DNA of 61,777 nucleotides from JBAXEO01 sp964541375 (GTDB lineage Bacteria; Actinomycetota; Coriobacteriia; Anaerosomatales; JAAXUF01). The translations under genes were made by a program, and so were the position numbers. The notes under the pieces were generated by a model that did not search any database, had not been told where the DNA came from, and was given only the letters and a program-made list of their open reading frames with translations. Positions 25,218-33,863 of the stretch are shown here, piece after piece; the stretch's first letter is position 1, and every line of letters begins with the position of its first letter. The stretch spans positions 1-61,777 of the forward strand of contig CAZIPT010000003.1 of NCBI GenBank assembly GCA_964541375.1, read 5' to 3'.

Positions 25218-25244
25218 ACTACAAAGCAAGCAAAGCGGTTGCAT

Positions 25245-25273
25245 ATTCTACGACAGTACCCCGGTGGGGTCAA
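25245..25273 (-). promoter_or_regulatory. Sigma-70-type promoter for the rpsP operon
   Basis: Minus-strand TTGACC (25273-25268) and TAGAAT (25250-25245) with an exact 17-base spacer. It would drive rpsP-khpA-rimM-trmD-lepB. Confidence 0.8.
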
Positions 25274-25277
25274 AGAC

Positions 25278-25291
25278 ACGCCTCCGGGCGT
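25278..25291 (-). terminator. Weak terminator candidate after ffh
   Basis: A 5-bp stem ACGCC/GGCGT with a four-base loop followed by GTCTTTG, 45 bases after the ffh stop and abutting the rpsP promoter. Confidence 0.35.
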
Positions 25292-25336
25292 TGCGCATCT
25301 GCCCTCACCCGTCTCCTGGCGTGTCGCGGTCTCCGG

Positions 25337-26680
25337 CTAGAACCCTCCAGGAGGCATGCCCGGAATCCGCATCCGGCGCTTGCCCTTGCCCGACTGATCC
25401 TGGAACTGCTTCATCATCTTCCGGGTCTCCGCGAACTGCTTGATGAGCTGGTTCACGTCGTAGACCTGAACGCCGGCACCGCGGGCTATTCGCTCACGGC
25501 GGGACCCGTTGAGGATCTTGGGCTGGGCGCGCTCAGCTGCCGACATCGAGAAGATGATCGCCTCGATCTTGTCGAGAGCACCTTCGTCGACCTCGGCCTC
25601 GGCCCCCTTCAGCTTTCCCATTCCCGGGAGCGACTTGAGGATGCCGCCGATGCCACCCATCTTGCGCACCTGCACGATCTGCGTGAGGAAGTCGTCGAAC
25701 GTGAAGTCGGCCTTCTTGAGCCGCTCCGCGGTCTCTGCGTCAACCTCGGCGGCGCCGACCTCTTGAGCCTTCTCGATCAGCGACACGACGTCGCCCATGC
25801 CCAGGATGCGCTTTGCCATTCGGTCGGGGTAGAACAGCTCGAGCGAATCCGGCTTCTCGCCGAAGCTCGCGAACTTGATGGGCTTGCCGGTCACCTGGCG
25901 GATTGAGAGTGCGGCGCCACCTCGCGCATCGCCATCGAGCTTGCTCATGATGACGCCGTCGAAGTTGACCTGCCCGGCAAAGGCCGCGGCGACATTCACG
26001 GCATCCTGGCCTGTCATAGCGTCGACGACCATCAGAATCTGATCGGGCTTGACGGCGTCTCTGATGGCGACCGCCTCGGCCATCATGACCTCATCGACGT
26101 GAAGCCGGCAGGCCGTGTCGACGATGACGAAGTCGCGCAGCGTGTCGACCGCGTTGCGAACTCCGGCCTTGGCGATGGCGACAACGTCGGTCCCCTCACC
26201 GCGGTACACGGGGATGTCGAGCTCTTTGCCCAAGGCCTCGAGCTGGTCGATGGCAGCCGGCCGATAGACGTCGCATGCCACCATCAAGGGACGCTTCCCC
26301 TGCTTGCGCATGAGGTTGGCGAGCTTGGCCGTGGCGGTGGTCTTGCCCGAGCCCTGGAGGCCGACCAGCATGACAACGTTTGGGATGCGACCCGATAGCA
26401 CCAGCTGCGACCCGGCACCGCCCAGAAGGTCTGTCAGCTCGTCAAGGACAATCTTGATGACCTGCTGTCCGGGCGTCAGCGACTTCATCACGTCGGAGCC
26501 CACTGCACGTTCGCGCACCTTGGCGACAAACTCCTTGACGACCTTGTAGTTCACGTCGGCCTCGAGAAGTGCCATGCGAATCTCGCGCATTGCCGCGTCG
26601 ACGTCTTCCTCGGTGAGCCGACCTTTGCCGGTCAATCCCGAGAAAATCGCCTGAAGCCGGTCGGACAGATTCTGGAACAT
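25337..26680 (-). CDS. ffh: Signal recognition particle protein Ffh
   Basis: Ffh is the SRP54 homologue that binds signal sequences of nascent membrane proteins. The 447-residue product has the N domain (MFQNLSDRLQAIFSGLTGKG), and the GTPase domain with GLQGSGKTTATAKLAN near residue 105, DVYRPAAIDQL, DTACRLHVD (DTAGR-type G3 with Cys in place of Gly) and TKLDGDARGG-like MSKLDGDARGGAAL. A methionine-containing M domain follows, ending RRMRIPGMPPGGF. The G3 motif DTACR is unusual. The 4.5S RNA gene was not found in the window. ATG at 26680 is the family start; its ribosome site is weak. Confidence 0.96.
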   Translation of the reverse strand: MFQNLSDRLQAIFSGLTGKGRLTEEDVDAAMREIRMALLEADVNYKVVKEFVAKVRERAVGSDVMKSLTPGQQVIKIVLDELTDLLGGAGSQLVLSGRIPNVVMLVGLQGSGKTTATAKLANLMRKQGKRPLMVACDVYRPAAIDQLEALGKELDIPVYRGEGTDVVAIAKAGVRNAVDTLRDFVIVDTACRLHVDEVMMAEAVAIRDAVKPDQILMVVDAMTGQDAVNVAAAFAGQVNFDGVIMSKLDGDARGGAALSIRQVTGKPIKFASFGEKPDSLELFYPDRMAKRILGMGDVVSLIEKAQEVGAAEVDAETAERLKKADFTFDDFLTQIVQVRKMGGIGGILKSLPGMGKLKGAEAEVDEGALDKIEAIIFSMSAAERAQPKILNGSRRERIARGAGVQVYDVNQLIKQFAETRKMMKQFQDQSGKGKRRMRIPGMPPGGF

Positions 26681-26721
26681 CAGCGCGGGGCCCTTCAGGA
26701 GTGGGATGAGTAGTGCGCACA

Positions 26722-26751
26722 ACGGTAGCCACCCGCGTGCCGAAGCGTCAA
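26722..26751 (-). promoter_or_regulatory. Promoter candidate for ffh
   Basis: Minus-strand TTGACG (26751-26746) and TACCGT (26727-26722), spacer 18. The -35 is strong and the -10 is of the TAnnnT type common in actinobacteria. Confidence 0.5.
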
Positions 26752-26760
26752 CCGACGTAC

Positions 26761-27330
26761 CTAGTGGACGAACCTGAGTCTCTGGATGGGCGCGAACACC
26801 GCGACGACCCTGCCCATGACGCCGCTGACGGGAACGGTTCCGATATAGCGGCTGTCCTCGGAGAGCGGACGATTGTCGCCCATGATGTAGAGATGCCCGT
26901 CAGGCACTCTGACGGCGGGAAATGAATCCGCGTACCTTGGAGCGTCGAGCTGCTGACCGTAGTCGGGCTCGCGGACGCCATTGACAATCGCAACGTCGTT
27001 GCGGATCTCGACCATGTCACCGGCGACGCCGACCACCCGCTTGACGAGCTCGGTCTTGGTGCCACCCTCGTCGGCGACAAGCACAACCACATCGCCCCGG
27101 TGCAGGGACGTTGCGCCTCGAGTGATCAGAACGCGGTCCGCAGAGCGCAGAGTCGGCAACATCGAAGGGCCGTCGATGCCTACAGCCTGGAAGAAGAAGA
27201 AGAACACGAGAATGATGAGGGTCAGCAGCGCGACCAGCGGCAAGATGATGAAGCGGGCGATCCTCTCGCCCGACGACTGCCGTACCCCGGGGGCAAGTGT
27301 GCTGGGGCCGATGTAGAGGTCGTCACTCAC
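26761..27330 (-). CDS. Type I signal peptidase (second copy)
   Basis: This is a second S26 signal peptidase of 189 residues. A cytoplasmic N-terminus of about 25 residues precedes a membrane helix with a run of phenylalanines (about 27-48). The serine motif is GIDGPSMLPTL, the lysine motif ELVKRVVGVAGD, and the closing motif MGDNRPLSEDSRYIG. It is clearly diverged from the lepB at 22467-23036, with PS-M-LPT instead of GSMEPT, so it may have different substrates. GTG at 27330 overlaps the ftsY stop by eight bases; the ribosome site is weak. Confidence 0.9.
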   Translation of the reverse strand: MSDDLYIGPSTLAPGVRQSSGERIARFIILPLVALLTLIILVFFFFFQAVGIDGPSMLPTLRSADRVLITRGATSLHRGDVVVLVADEGGTKTELVKRVVGVAGDMVEIRNDVAIVNGVREPDYGQQLDAPRYADSFPAVRVPDGHLYIMGDNRPLSEDSRYIGTVPVSGVMGRVVAVFAPIQRLRFVH

Positions 27331-28237
27331 CGGAGACCAGCGCCCGGGCGAACTCGTGAGCTACGAACGGTTTCAGGTCCTCTATCGACTCCCCTACTCC
27401 GATGCGAAGGATGGGGATCTGCAGCTCCCGAGCGATGGCGACGGCGATTCCGCCCTTCGCGGTGCCGTCGAGCTTCGTGAGGATGATGCCGTCGACATCG
27501 AGCGCCGACCCGAATTCCCGCGCTTGAACCAGCCCGTTCTGCCCTGTGGTGGCATCGAGCACCAGCAGAGTCTTGACCGGCGGCTTACTACGATTCTCCG
27601 TGACGCGCTTGACCTTGACGAGCTCGCGCATCAGGTCGGCTGAGGTGTGGAGGCGGCCCGCCGTATCGATCAGCGTGAAGTCCGCCGACAGTTCCTCGGC
27701 GGCAGCCACTGTGTCGAAGGCGACCGCCGCGGGGTCGGCTCCACGCTCCCGACGCACGACCGGCACGTCGGCGCGCTCCGCCCACACGTCGAGCTGTTCG
27801 ACGGCCGCAGCGCGATACGTGTCCGCCGAGCCCAGAACCACGATGCGGCCGCCCTCTTTGGCCTGCTTGGCGAGCTTGCCCACGGTGGTCGTCTTCCCCG
27901 CACCGTTCACGCCCACGACAAGGACGGTCACCGGTGACACTCCGAGCAGATCCTCCGCGTCTGGAGGGAACTCGGAGGCGATCTGCTCGGCCAGGGCGTC
28001 GACCACCGCAGGCGCGTCGGGCAGTGCACGCTCAGCGGCAAGGCGGCGAAGGCGCGCGACGATCTCGCTGGTTGCGGTGAAGCCGATGTCTGCGCCGATC
28101 AGGGTGTCTTCCAGATCGCTCCAGAACTCCTCGTCCAGGTCCGGTCCACGGCGCAGCAGGACGTTGAGCTGACCGCCAAGCCGTTCGCGACTCCGGGACA
28201 GGCCGTCTGAGAGACGCCTAAACCAAGGCGTGCTCAT
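27323..28237 (-). CDS. ftsY: Signal recognition particle receptor FtsY
   Basis: FtsY is the membrane-associated GTPase that receives SRP-ribosome complexes. The 304-residue product has a short N-terminal part without the long acidic A domain of proteobacteria, then the N domain (WSDLEDTLIGADIGFT). In the G domain the motifs are GVNGAGKTTTVGKLA near residue 110, GSADTYRAAAVEQLDVWAER, DTAGRLHTSADLM and TKLDGTAKGG. ATG at 28237 has GAAGGTGG upstream and overlaps the smc end by 20 bases, so translation is coupled to smc. The frame upstream to 28531 is a shadow of smc. Confidence 0.96.
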   Translation of the reverse strand: MSTPWFRRLSDGLSRSRERLGGQLNVLLRRGPDLDEEFWSDLEDTLIGADIGFTATSEIVARLRRLAAERALPDAPAVVDALAEQIASEFPPDAEDLLGVSPVTVLVVGVNGAGKTTTVGKLAKQAKEGGRIVVLGSADTYRAAAVEQLDVWAERADVPVVRRERGADPAAVAFDTVAAAEELSADFTLIDTAGRLHTSADLMRELVKVKRVTENRSKPPVKTLLVLDATTGQNGLVQAREFGSALDVDGIILTKLDGTAKGGIAVAIARELQIPILRIGVGESIEDLKPFVAHEFARALVSGE

Positions 28238-31200
28238 CGGCCACCTTCGGACCCGACTTGGAGCGGTCCAGTTTCTGGCTGACAACCTTGGACACGCCGT
28301 CGGCCTGCATGGAGACGCCGTAGAGAACGTCGGCCATCTCCATCGTGCGACGCTGGTGGGTGACGACGATGAACTGGGTCTGTCCGCGCAAAGAGTCAGT
28401 GAACGCGATGAAGCGACGCAGGTTGGTGTCGTCGAGCGCCGCCTCCACCTCGTCAAGGATGTAGAAGGGGCAGGGGCGCGTCCGGTAGACGGCGAAGAGC
28501 AGCGCCAGGGCGGTGAGCGACTTCTCGCCACCCGACATGAGCGTCATCTTCGAGAGCTTCTTGCCCCGCGGTTGTGCTATGACTTCGACGCCAGTCAGGT
28601 CGGGATCGTCCGGCTCGGTGAGCTGCAGCTGCGCGGTTCCGCCGGGGAATAGCAGCGCGAAGATCTCCTGGAATGAGCGGTCCACGACCTCGAACGTCTC
28701 CATGAAGCGGTCGCGCATCTTGCGATCGATGGCTGCAACCACCTTCTGCAGTGAGCGCCGGCTGCTGTCGAGGTCGTCGATCTGCGAGACCATGAACTCA
28801 CGCCTGCTGCGTAGGGACTCGAACTCCTCCATCGCGATTGGGTTTACCGGGCCGAGGTTGGAGATCTGCTTGCGGAGCCGATGCGCTCTGTCCTCAGTGA
28901 CAGAGCGGTTCTCGATCTCCACACCCGACAGGGCCGTCTCGAGCGGAATGCCCATCTCCTCGACGATGCGGCGCACCGCCTGGTTGACCTGGACCTCGAG
29001 CTGGCCCTTCTCAACGCGCAGGTCGGTCGCCGATTCGCCCTTGCCGTCGATCTCGGACTGCACCTCACGCACTGCGGCCTGCGCTGCGAGAATGGTCTCG
29101 CGGAGCGACTCCGAGTCCGCCTGCTCGAACCGGGCGCGGTCTTTGAGCTTGTGGGCCCAATGGTCCGCCCGCTCCTGGAGGACGACATAGAGGTCGTGAA
29201 CGGGCTCGATCCGCTGGCGCAGCAGCTCCAAGGCGATCTCGCTCTCGCGCGCGGAGCGAACCGTATCGGCCAGCTCACGGAGCTCGGAGTTGATAGTGTT
29301 GACCTGGCGCTTGAGATGGACCTCGCGTTCCGAGACCGTCGCAATCTCGACCTGGCAGGTGCTGAGCCTCTCGGAGACGGCACTCTCTTCCCTGAATCGC
29401 AGGTCGCGCTGCTCACGAGATACGACCGACGCCTCTTCCAGCCGATCAAGCTCCGCTTCCGACGCGGTGATCCGAGCCGCCAACGCGGCCGCCGTCGGGC
29501 GGTCCTTGTCAGTCCGCGCACGGATGTCGGCGATGCGCTCGTCTACGCCTTCTGTCTCCGAGTCCAGGCTGCGGAGCTGTTGCTCCAACCGGCCGACTTC
29601 TTCGAGGAGCGAATCGTGCTCGCCGGTGAAGCCGGCGATCTTCTGCGAGAGTTCCAGCGCGTCTTGCTGGGCGGCCGCAACGGCCTCCTCGGCATCCATC
29701 ACCACGGACTCGGCGTCGCCGACCGAGGCGGTGAGTGCTCCGCTGTCGTCGTGGAGCTCGTTCAGACGCCGCTTCCGCGCTAGCACACCTTCGGTGTCAC
29801 TGACCTGGGTACCGAGCGTGAGCTTGCCGGTCGGCCAGACGACTGCGCCTCCCGCGGTCGCGAACCGCGCACCGCTCTTGTCGGCGGCAGAGAGCGCGAT
29901 CGCCTCGTCGATGCTGTCGACCACGAACACGTCGCCAAGAAGCGCTTCCACGGCTGCAACAGCTGAGTCTTCGTACTTCAGGTCGTCGATCAACCGCCTT
30001 CCGGCGCTCGGCGTGCCCAAGAGCCGGGTCCGCGAACCAACAAGCGGCACCAGAGACATCTCCCCCGCCGCATGCTCCACGATCTGGGCGGCTATGCCCG
30101 ATGCGGCCACCGAGTCGGCTACCAGTAGCCCGAACAGGTCGGCGCCCAAGAGCCGCTCGACCAGCACCTCGTAGTGCTGTGGCGCGCTGATTGCCTCGGC
30201 CACAGGGCCGACGAGCCCCGTAAGCGCACGCTCCTGCGCAAGCGCCCACGCCAGCGCCGGAGACGCGCTGGCAAAGGCACGGTCGACCTCTTCCAGGCCT
30301 CGCGCTTCGGCGCGGGCTTCAGTCAGCCGGTCCCGGAGCGCGTCGAGGTCCCGGCGACGGGAGTCAAGCACGCGTACCCGCTTGTCCACGTCGGAGTCGG
30401 CCGCCGCGATCTCTCGCCGCGAGCGCGCGATCTGGCCAGCAAGCGTCTCCAGGCGAGAGCGCCTGGCCGACAGCGTCGATTGGGCCACCTGGCGTTGCTC
30501 GCGAATCTGCTCGGCACGCTGGCCCAGAAGCTCTTCCTCGAGGCGGAACGCACTCAGAGCCTGCTCGGCCTTAGCGATCTCGGCGCGATCGTCCTCAAGC
30601 AATTTGCGACTCCGGCGTATCTCTGCGGTGATACGGCCGAGTTCGTCGTCGGCGGCCATCCGCGCCTTCCGGACGCCCTCGGCTTCTCGGCGCAGCTCAT
30701 TGAGCTGGCCGTAGAGCGCCTTGAGCCTCGCGTCCGTTTCGCTGCGGTCCTGCGAGAGCCGGTCGAGCTCGCCCGCACGAGTGGCGGAGCGTGTCTCGGA
30801 GTGGTGAAGCTTCTGACGCAGCTCGGAAAGCCGGCCGATGAGGTTCTTGCCCTTCTCTTCGAGCAGCAACAGACCCGCATCAAGCCGCTCGAGAATCGAC
30901 AGCATGCGGCGGCGTTGCTCCGAGAGGTCGCCGACGAACAGCCCCTTCTCCTCGAGCAGCGACTGGAACTTGCCGAGTTCCCGCTCTTTCTCGGCGAGGC
31001 GGTAGCGCGACAGGTCGATGTCGGCGTCGGCCTCCTTCTCGCGCTTGGCGAGCTCGTCCCAGACCGACTGAAGTCTGCGCAGGTCATCCACTGCCAGCGT
31101 CAGATCGAGGTCGCGGAGCTCGGCGACGAGACCGGCGTGCTCCTGCGCCTTGGTCGCCTGACGCTGCAGCGGCCGGAGCTGCCGGTCGATCTCGGAGGCG

Positions 31201-31781
31201 ATGTCGCGCGCGCGCTCGAGATGCGCGTCCATGTGCGAAAGCTTGCGCAGCGCGCGTTCCTTGCGCTTCTTGTGCTTCAGAACGCCTGCGGCCTCTTCGA
31301 TCAGCGACCGACGGTCTTCCGGGCGCGAGTTGAGAACCTCGTCGAGCCGTCCCTGGCTGATGATCGAGTGTGTGTCTCGGCCAAGTCCCGAGTCGTGCAG
31401 CAGGTCCTGGATGTCCATCAGCCGCGCGGGAGCGTTGTTGATGAGGTACTCGCTTTCGCCGCTGCGATACATGCGGCGCGTGATGGTGACCTCGGTGAAC
31501 TCCAGCGGGAGTTGCCCGTCCGAGTTGTCAAGCACGAGGTCGACCTCGGCGACGCCCACGGCCTGCCTCGCCGAGGAGCCCGCGAAGATCACATCCTCCA
31601 TCGCCTGGCCGCGGAGCGTCTTGGCTGACTGCTCGCCGAGAACCCAGAGCACAGCGTCGGAGATGTTCGACTTGCCGGATCCGTTCGGGCCGACGATGAC
31701 CGTCACGCCCGGTTCGAGCTCCATGGTGCTCTTGTCGGCGAACGACTTGAAGCCCTTGAATATGAGCGACTTGAGGTGCAC
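28218..31781 (-). CDS. smc: Chromosome segregation protein SMC
   Basis: SMC is the ATPase core of bacterial condensin. The 1187-residue product has the N-terminal Walker A (VGPNGSGKS, residues about 32-40) after HLKSLIFKGFKSFADKS. A first coiled coil covers about 170-500, the hinge about 505-660 (LLGADLFGLLVADSVA region), and a second coiled coil runs to about 1010. The C-terminal ABC signature is LMSGGEKSLTALALLFAV, followed by Walker B PFYILDEVEAALDDTN. Length is typical. Start is GTG at 31781 with GAGGGGG upstream. ScpA and ScpB are not in the window. It is followed by ftsY, as in many Gram-positive bacteria. Confidence 0.97.
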   Translation of the reverse strand: MHLKSLIFKGFKSFADKSTMELEPGVTVIVGPNGSGKSNISDAVLWVLGEQSAKTLRGQAMEDVIFAGSSARQAVGVAEVDLVLDNSDGQLPLEFTEVTITRRMYRSGESEYLINNAPARLMDIQDLLHDSGLGRDTHSIISQGRLDEVLNSRPEDRRSLIEEAAGVLKHKKRKERALRKLSHMDAHLERARDIASEIDRQLRPLQRQATKAQEHAGLVAELRDLDLTLAVDDLRRLQSVWDELAKREKEADADIDLSRYRLAEKERELGKFQSLLEEKGLFVGDLSEQRRRMLSILERLDAGLLLLEEKGKNLIGRLSELRQKLHHSETRSATRAGELDRLSQDRSETDARLKALYGQLNELRREAEGVRKARMAADDELGRITAEIRRSRKLLEDDRAEIAKAEQALSAFRLEEELLGQRAEQIREQRQVAQSTLSARRSRLETLAGQIARSRREIAAADSDVDKRVRVLDSRRRDLDALRDRLTEARAEARGLEEVDRAFASASPALAWALAQERALTGLVGPVAEAISAPQHYEVLVERLLGADLFGLLVADSVAASGIAAQIVEHAAGEMSLVPLVGSRTRLLGTPSAGRRLIDDLKYEDSAVAAVEALLGDVFVVDSIDEAIALSAADKSGARFATAGGAVVWPTGKLTLGTQVSDTEGVLARKRRLNELHDDSGALTASVGDAESVVMDAEEAVAAAQQDALELSQKIAGFTGEHDSLLEEVGRLEQQLRSLDSETEGVDERIADIRARTDKDRPTAAALAARITASEAELDRLEEASVVSREQRDLRFREESAVSERLSTCQVEIATVSEREVHLKRQVNTINSELRELADTVRSARESEIALELLRQRIEPVHDLYVVLQERADHWAHKLKDRARFEQADSESLRETILAAQAAVREVQSEIDGKGESATDLRVEKGQLEVQVNQAVRRIVEEMGIPLETALSGVEIENRSVTEDRAHRLRKQISNLGPVNPIAMEEFESLRSRREFMVSQIDDLDSSRRSLQKVVAAIDRKMRDRFMETFEVVDRSFQEIFALLFPGGTAQLQLTEPDDPDLTGVEVIAQPRGKKLSKMTLMSGGEKSLTALALLFAVYRTRPCPFYILDEVEAALDDTNLRRFIAFTDSLRGQTQFIVVTHQRRTMEMADVLYGVSMQADGVSKVVSQKLDRSKSGPKVADEHALV

Positions 31782-31873
31782 GGTCCCCCTCGAATTGGCG
31801 TGTGAACGTAAGGGGCCGCAATACCCCCAAAAGCGTGAGTCAGTTTAGCACAGGGGTTGCGCGAATCAGGTGC

Positions 31874-32623
31874 TCAGGAACGCTTGGGAGGACGCTTCCG
31901 GGCCGGCTTGGCCAGGTGTCCGATCGCGGCCGCGGCCGCCTCCGCCTCCGCCTCCTTCTTGGTTTGGCCGGTACCACTTCCCACGACCGTGCCACCCACC
32001 GAAACCTCGACGGTGAACGTTCGGGCATGAGGAGGGCCGTCCTGGGAGACCAGGTGGTATGTGGGCGCATTGCCCCGGGCCTGCAGCCTCTCCTGGAGCT
32101 CGGACTTGGGGTTCTCGAGCGATACCGCGACGTCCTCGCTGATAAGCGGGCCGAGGGTTGCCAGCACCCAGCCACGGGCGGTGTCCAGACCCGCATCCAG
32201 ATAGAGCGCCGCAACCAGGGCCTCGTAGACGTTGCCCAGGGCGCTCTTCAGTCCGCGCCCTCCCGTCCCACGCTCGCTCTGTCCGACCACGAGTGCATCG
32301 GCCAGACCCAGTTCTGCAGCGACCTTGCCTAGCGCCGATCGTGAGACGACTGAAACCCGGATCCGCGTCAGGCCGCCTTCGTCCATCGATGGGAACCTTC
32401 GGAACAGCTCCTCGGCGATGAGGAATCCCACGATGGAATCCCCGAGGAACTCCAACCGCTCGTAGTAGGCGTTGGGATCACGCACCTCGACCGCGGATGG
32501 ATGCGTCAGTGCCCGCCGCGCGAGATCCTTGTCGGCGAAGGTGTGGCCGAGAATCGTCTCCGCCAGTTCAATACGCTGGCGGACATCGACGGGTGACGCC
32601 TCGGGCTTCCGGCCTCGTGTCAT
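31874..32623 (-). CDS. rnc: Ribonuclease III
   Basis: RNase III cuts double-stranded RNA, including rRNA precursors. The 249-residue protein has the endonuclease domain with YERLEFLGDSIVGFLIAEEL near residue 55 carrying metal-binding acids. The second acidic site is GNVYEALVAALYLDAG. A double-stranded RNA-binding domain follows (NPKSELQERLQARGNAPTYH, GSGTGQTKKEAEAEAAAAAI). The C-terminus ends in a short basic tail. ATG at 32623 has only a weak ribosome site and lies ten bases after fabF. Confidence 0.96.
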   Translation of the reverse strand: MTRGRKPEASPVDVRQRIELAETILGHTFADKDLARRALTHPSAVEVRDPNAYYERLEFLGDSIVGFLIAEELFRRFPSMDEGGLTRIRVSVVSRSALGKVAAELGLADALVVGQSERGTGGRGLKSALGNVYEALVAALYLDAGLDTARGWVLATLGPLISEDVAVSLENPKSELQERLQARGNAPTYHLVSQDGPPHARTFTVEVSVGGTVVGSGTGQTKKEAEAEAAAAAIGHLAKPARKRPPKRS

Positions 32624-32633
32624 GGCCGGCTAC

Positions 32634-33863
32634 TCAGACGCGCGCGAGAATCAGCGTCGCGTTATGTCCGCCGAAACCAAAGGAGTTGCTCATCGTCACT
32701 GCGAGATCGGCCTCGCGCGCGACCAGCGGTACGTAGTCCAGGTCGCACTGCGGATCGGGGTCCGTGAGGTTGATGGTCGGAGGGATGAGGCCGTTCTCCA
32801 TCGCCAGAACGCAGACCGCGGCTTCGGCCGCTCCTGCTCCGCCGAGCATGTGGCCCATCATGGACTTCGTTGAGCTCACGGGGGGTGCGCACGTGCCGAA
32901 CACTCGCTTTATGGCGTTGGTCTCGGCGACGTCGCCCACCTCGGTCGACGTGCCGTGCGCGTTGATGTAGTTGACGTCGCAGGGGGCCAGTTCCGCCTGC
33001 GCGAGGGCCATCTCCATCGAGCGTATAGCTCCGCTTCCGTCCGGCGCGGGAGCCGTGATGTGATACGCATCGGCCGTTGCACCGTAGCCAACGACCTCGG
33101 CGCGAATCCGCGCGCCACGCGCTACGGCGTGGTCCCAGTCCTCAAGCACGAGTACGCCGCCGCCCTCAGCTATGACGAACCCGTCACGACCGGCGTCCCA
33201 CGGCCGTGACGCCGCAGTAGGATCGTCGTTGCGAGTCGAGAGTGCACGTGCTGCGGCGAAGCCTGCGACACCCAGGGGTGTCACGCCTGCGTCGAAGCCG
33301 CCTGCGACGATCACGTCCGCAGTTCCTCGGCGAATGGCCTCGGCCGCCTCACCGATCGCGTGCGAGCCCGTCGCGCAAGCCGAGACGGGCGCGTAGTTGA
33401 TGCCCTTGAGGTTCCAGCGAATCGAGATCTGCCCGGCCGCGAGGTCGACGATCATCATCGGCACGAGCATCGGACTGATGCGGCTCGGTCCCCGCTCGGC
33501 CAGGAGCATGCACTGCTCCTCCATGAGGCCGAGTCCGCCGATGCCGGAACCGACGATGCAGCCCGCACGAACTGCCAGCGTCTCGTCGATCTCGGTCAGC
33601 CCTGCGTCGGTCAGCGCCTCGTCAGCCGCCACCATGGCGAACTGCTGAAAGCGGGACATGTGACGCAACTCTTTCCGGTCGAGCACGCTGCTCGGGTCAA
33701 AGTCCCCTATGTAGCCCGCGAATGTGGTGCGGTACTCGGAGGCGTCGAAGTGCTCGATCGAGCTGATACCGCTCCTGCCGTTCGCCAGCGAGTCCCACAT
33801 AGCGGTGGTCCCCACGCCCGTGGGCGTGACGACGCCCAGCCCGGTGACGGCGACGCGTCTCAT
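32634..33863 (-). CDS. fabF: 3-oxoacyl-ACP synthase II FabF
   Basis: FabF condenses malonyl-ACP with acyl-ACP in type II fatty-acid elongation. The 409-residue product has the thiolase fold with the catalytic Cys in SACATGSHAIGEA and His residues in NAHGTSTEVGD and KSMMGHMLGGAGA, the full Cys-His-His triad. The C-terminus SNSFGFGGHNATLIL is the family end. ATG at 33863 overlaps the stop of the upstream flavoprotein gene by four bases (ATGA). It is the last gene of the fab run before rnc. Confidence 0.96.
   Translation of the reverse strand: MRRVAVTGLGVVTPTGVGTTAMWDSLANGRSGISSIEHFDASEYRTTFAGYIGDFDPSSVLDRKELRHMSRFQQFAMVAADEALTDAGLTEIDETLAVRAGCIVGSGIGGLGLMEEQCMLLAERGPSRISPMLVPMMIVDLAAGQISIRWNLKGINYAPVSACATGSHAIGEAAEAIRRGTADVIVAGGFDAGVTPLGVAGFAAARALSTRNDDPTAASRPWDAGRDGFVIAEGGGVLVLEDWDHAVARGARIRAEVVGYGATADAYHITAPAPDGSGAIRSMEMALAQAELAPCDVNYINAHGTSTEVGDVAETNAIKRVFGTCAPPVSSTKSMMGHMLGGAGAAEAAVCVLAMENGLIPPTINLTDPDPQCDLDYVPLVAREADLAVTMSNSFGFGGHNATLILARV

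Noticed and set aside
27323..28531. N-terminally extended FtsY of 402 residues
   Set aside because: The first 98 codons lie inside smc in another frame and are Ser/Arg-rich; ATG at 28237 has a good ribosome site and gives the family start.
30174..31628. Long plus-strand open frame opposite smc (484 codons)
   Set aside because: Antisense shadow of the SMC coiled coil; no ribosome site or family similarity.
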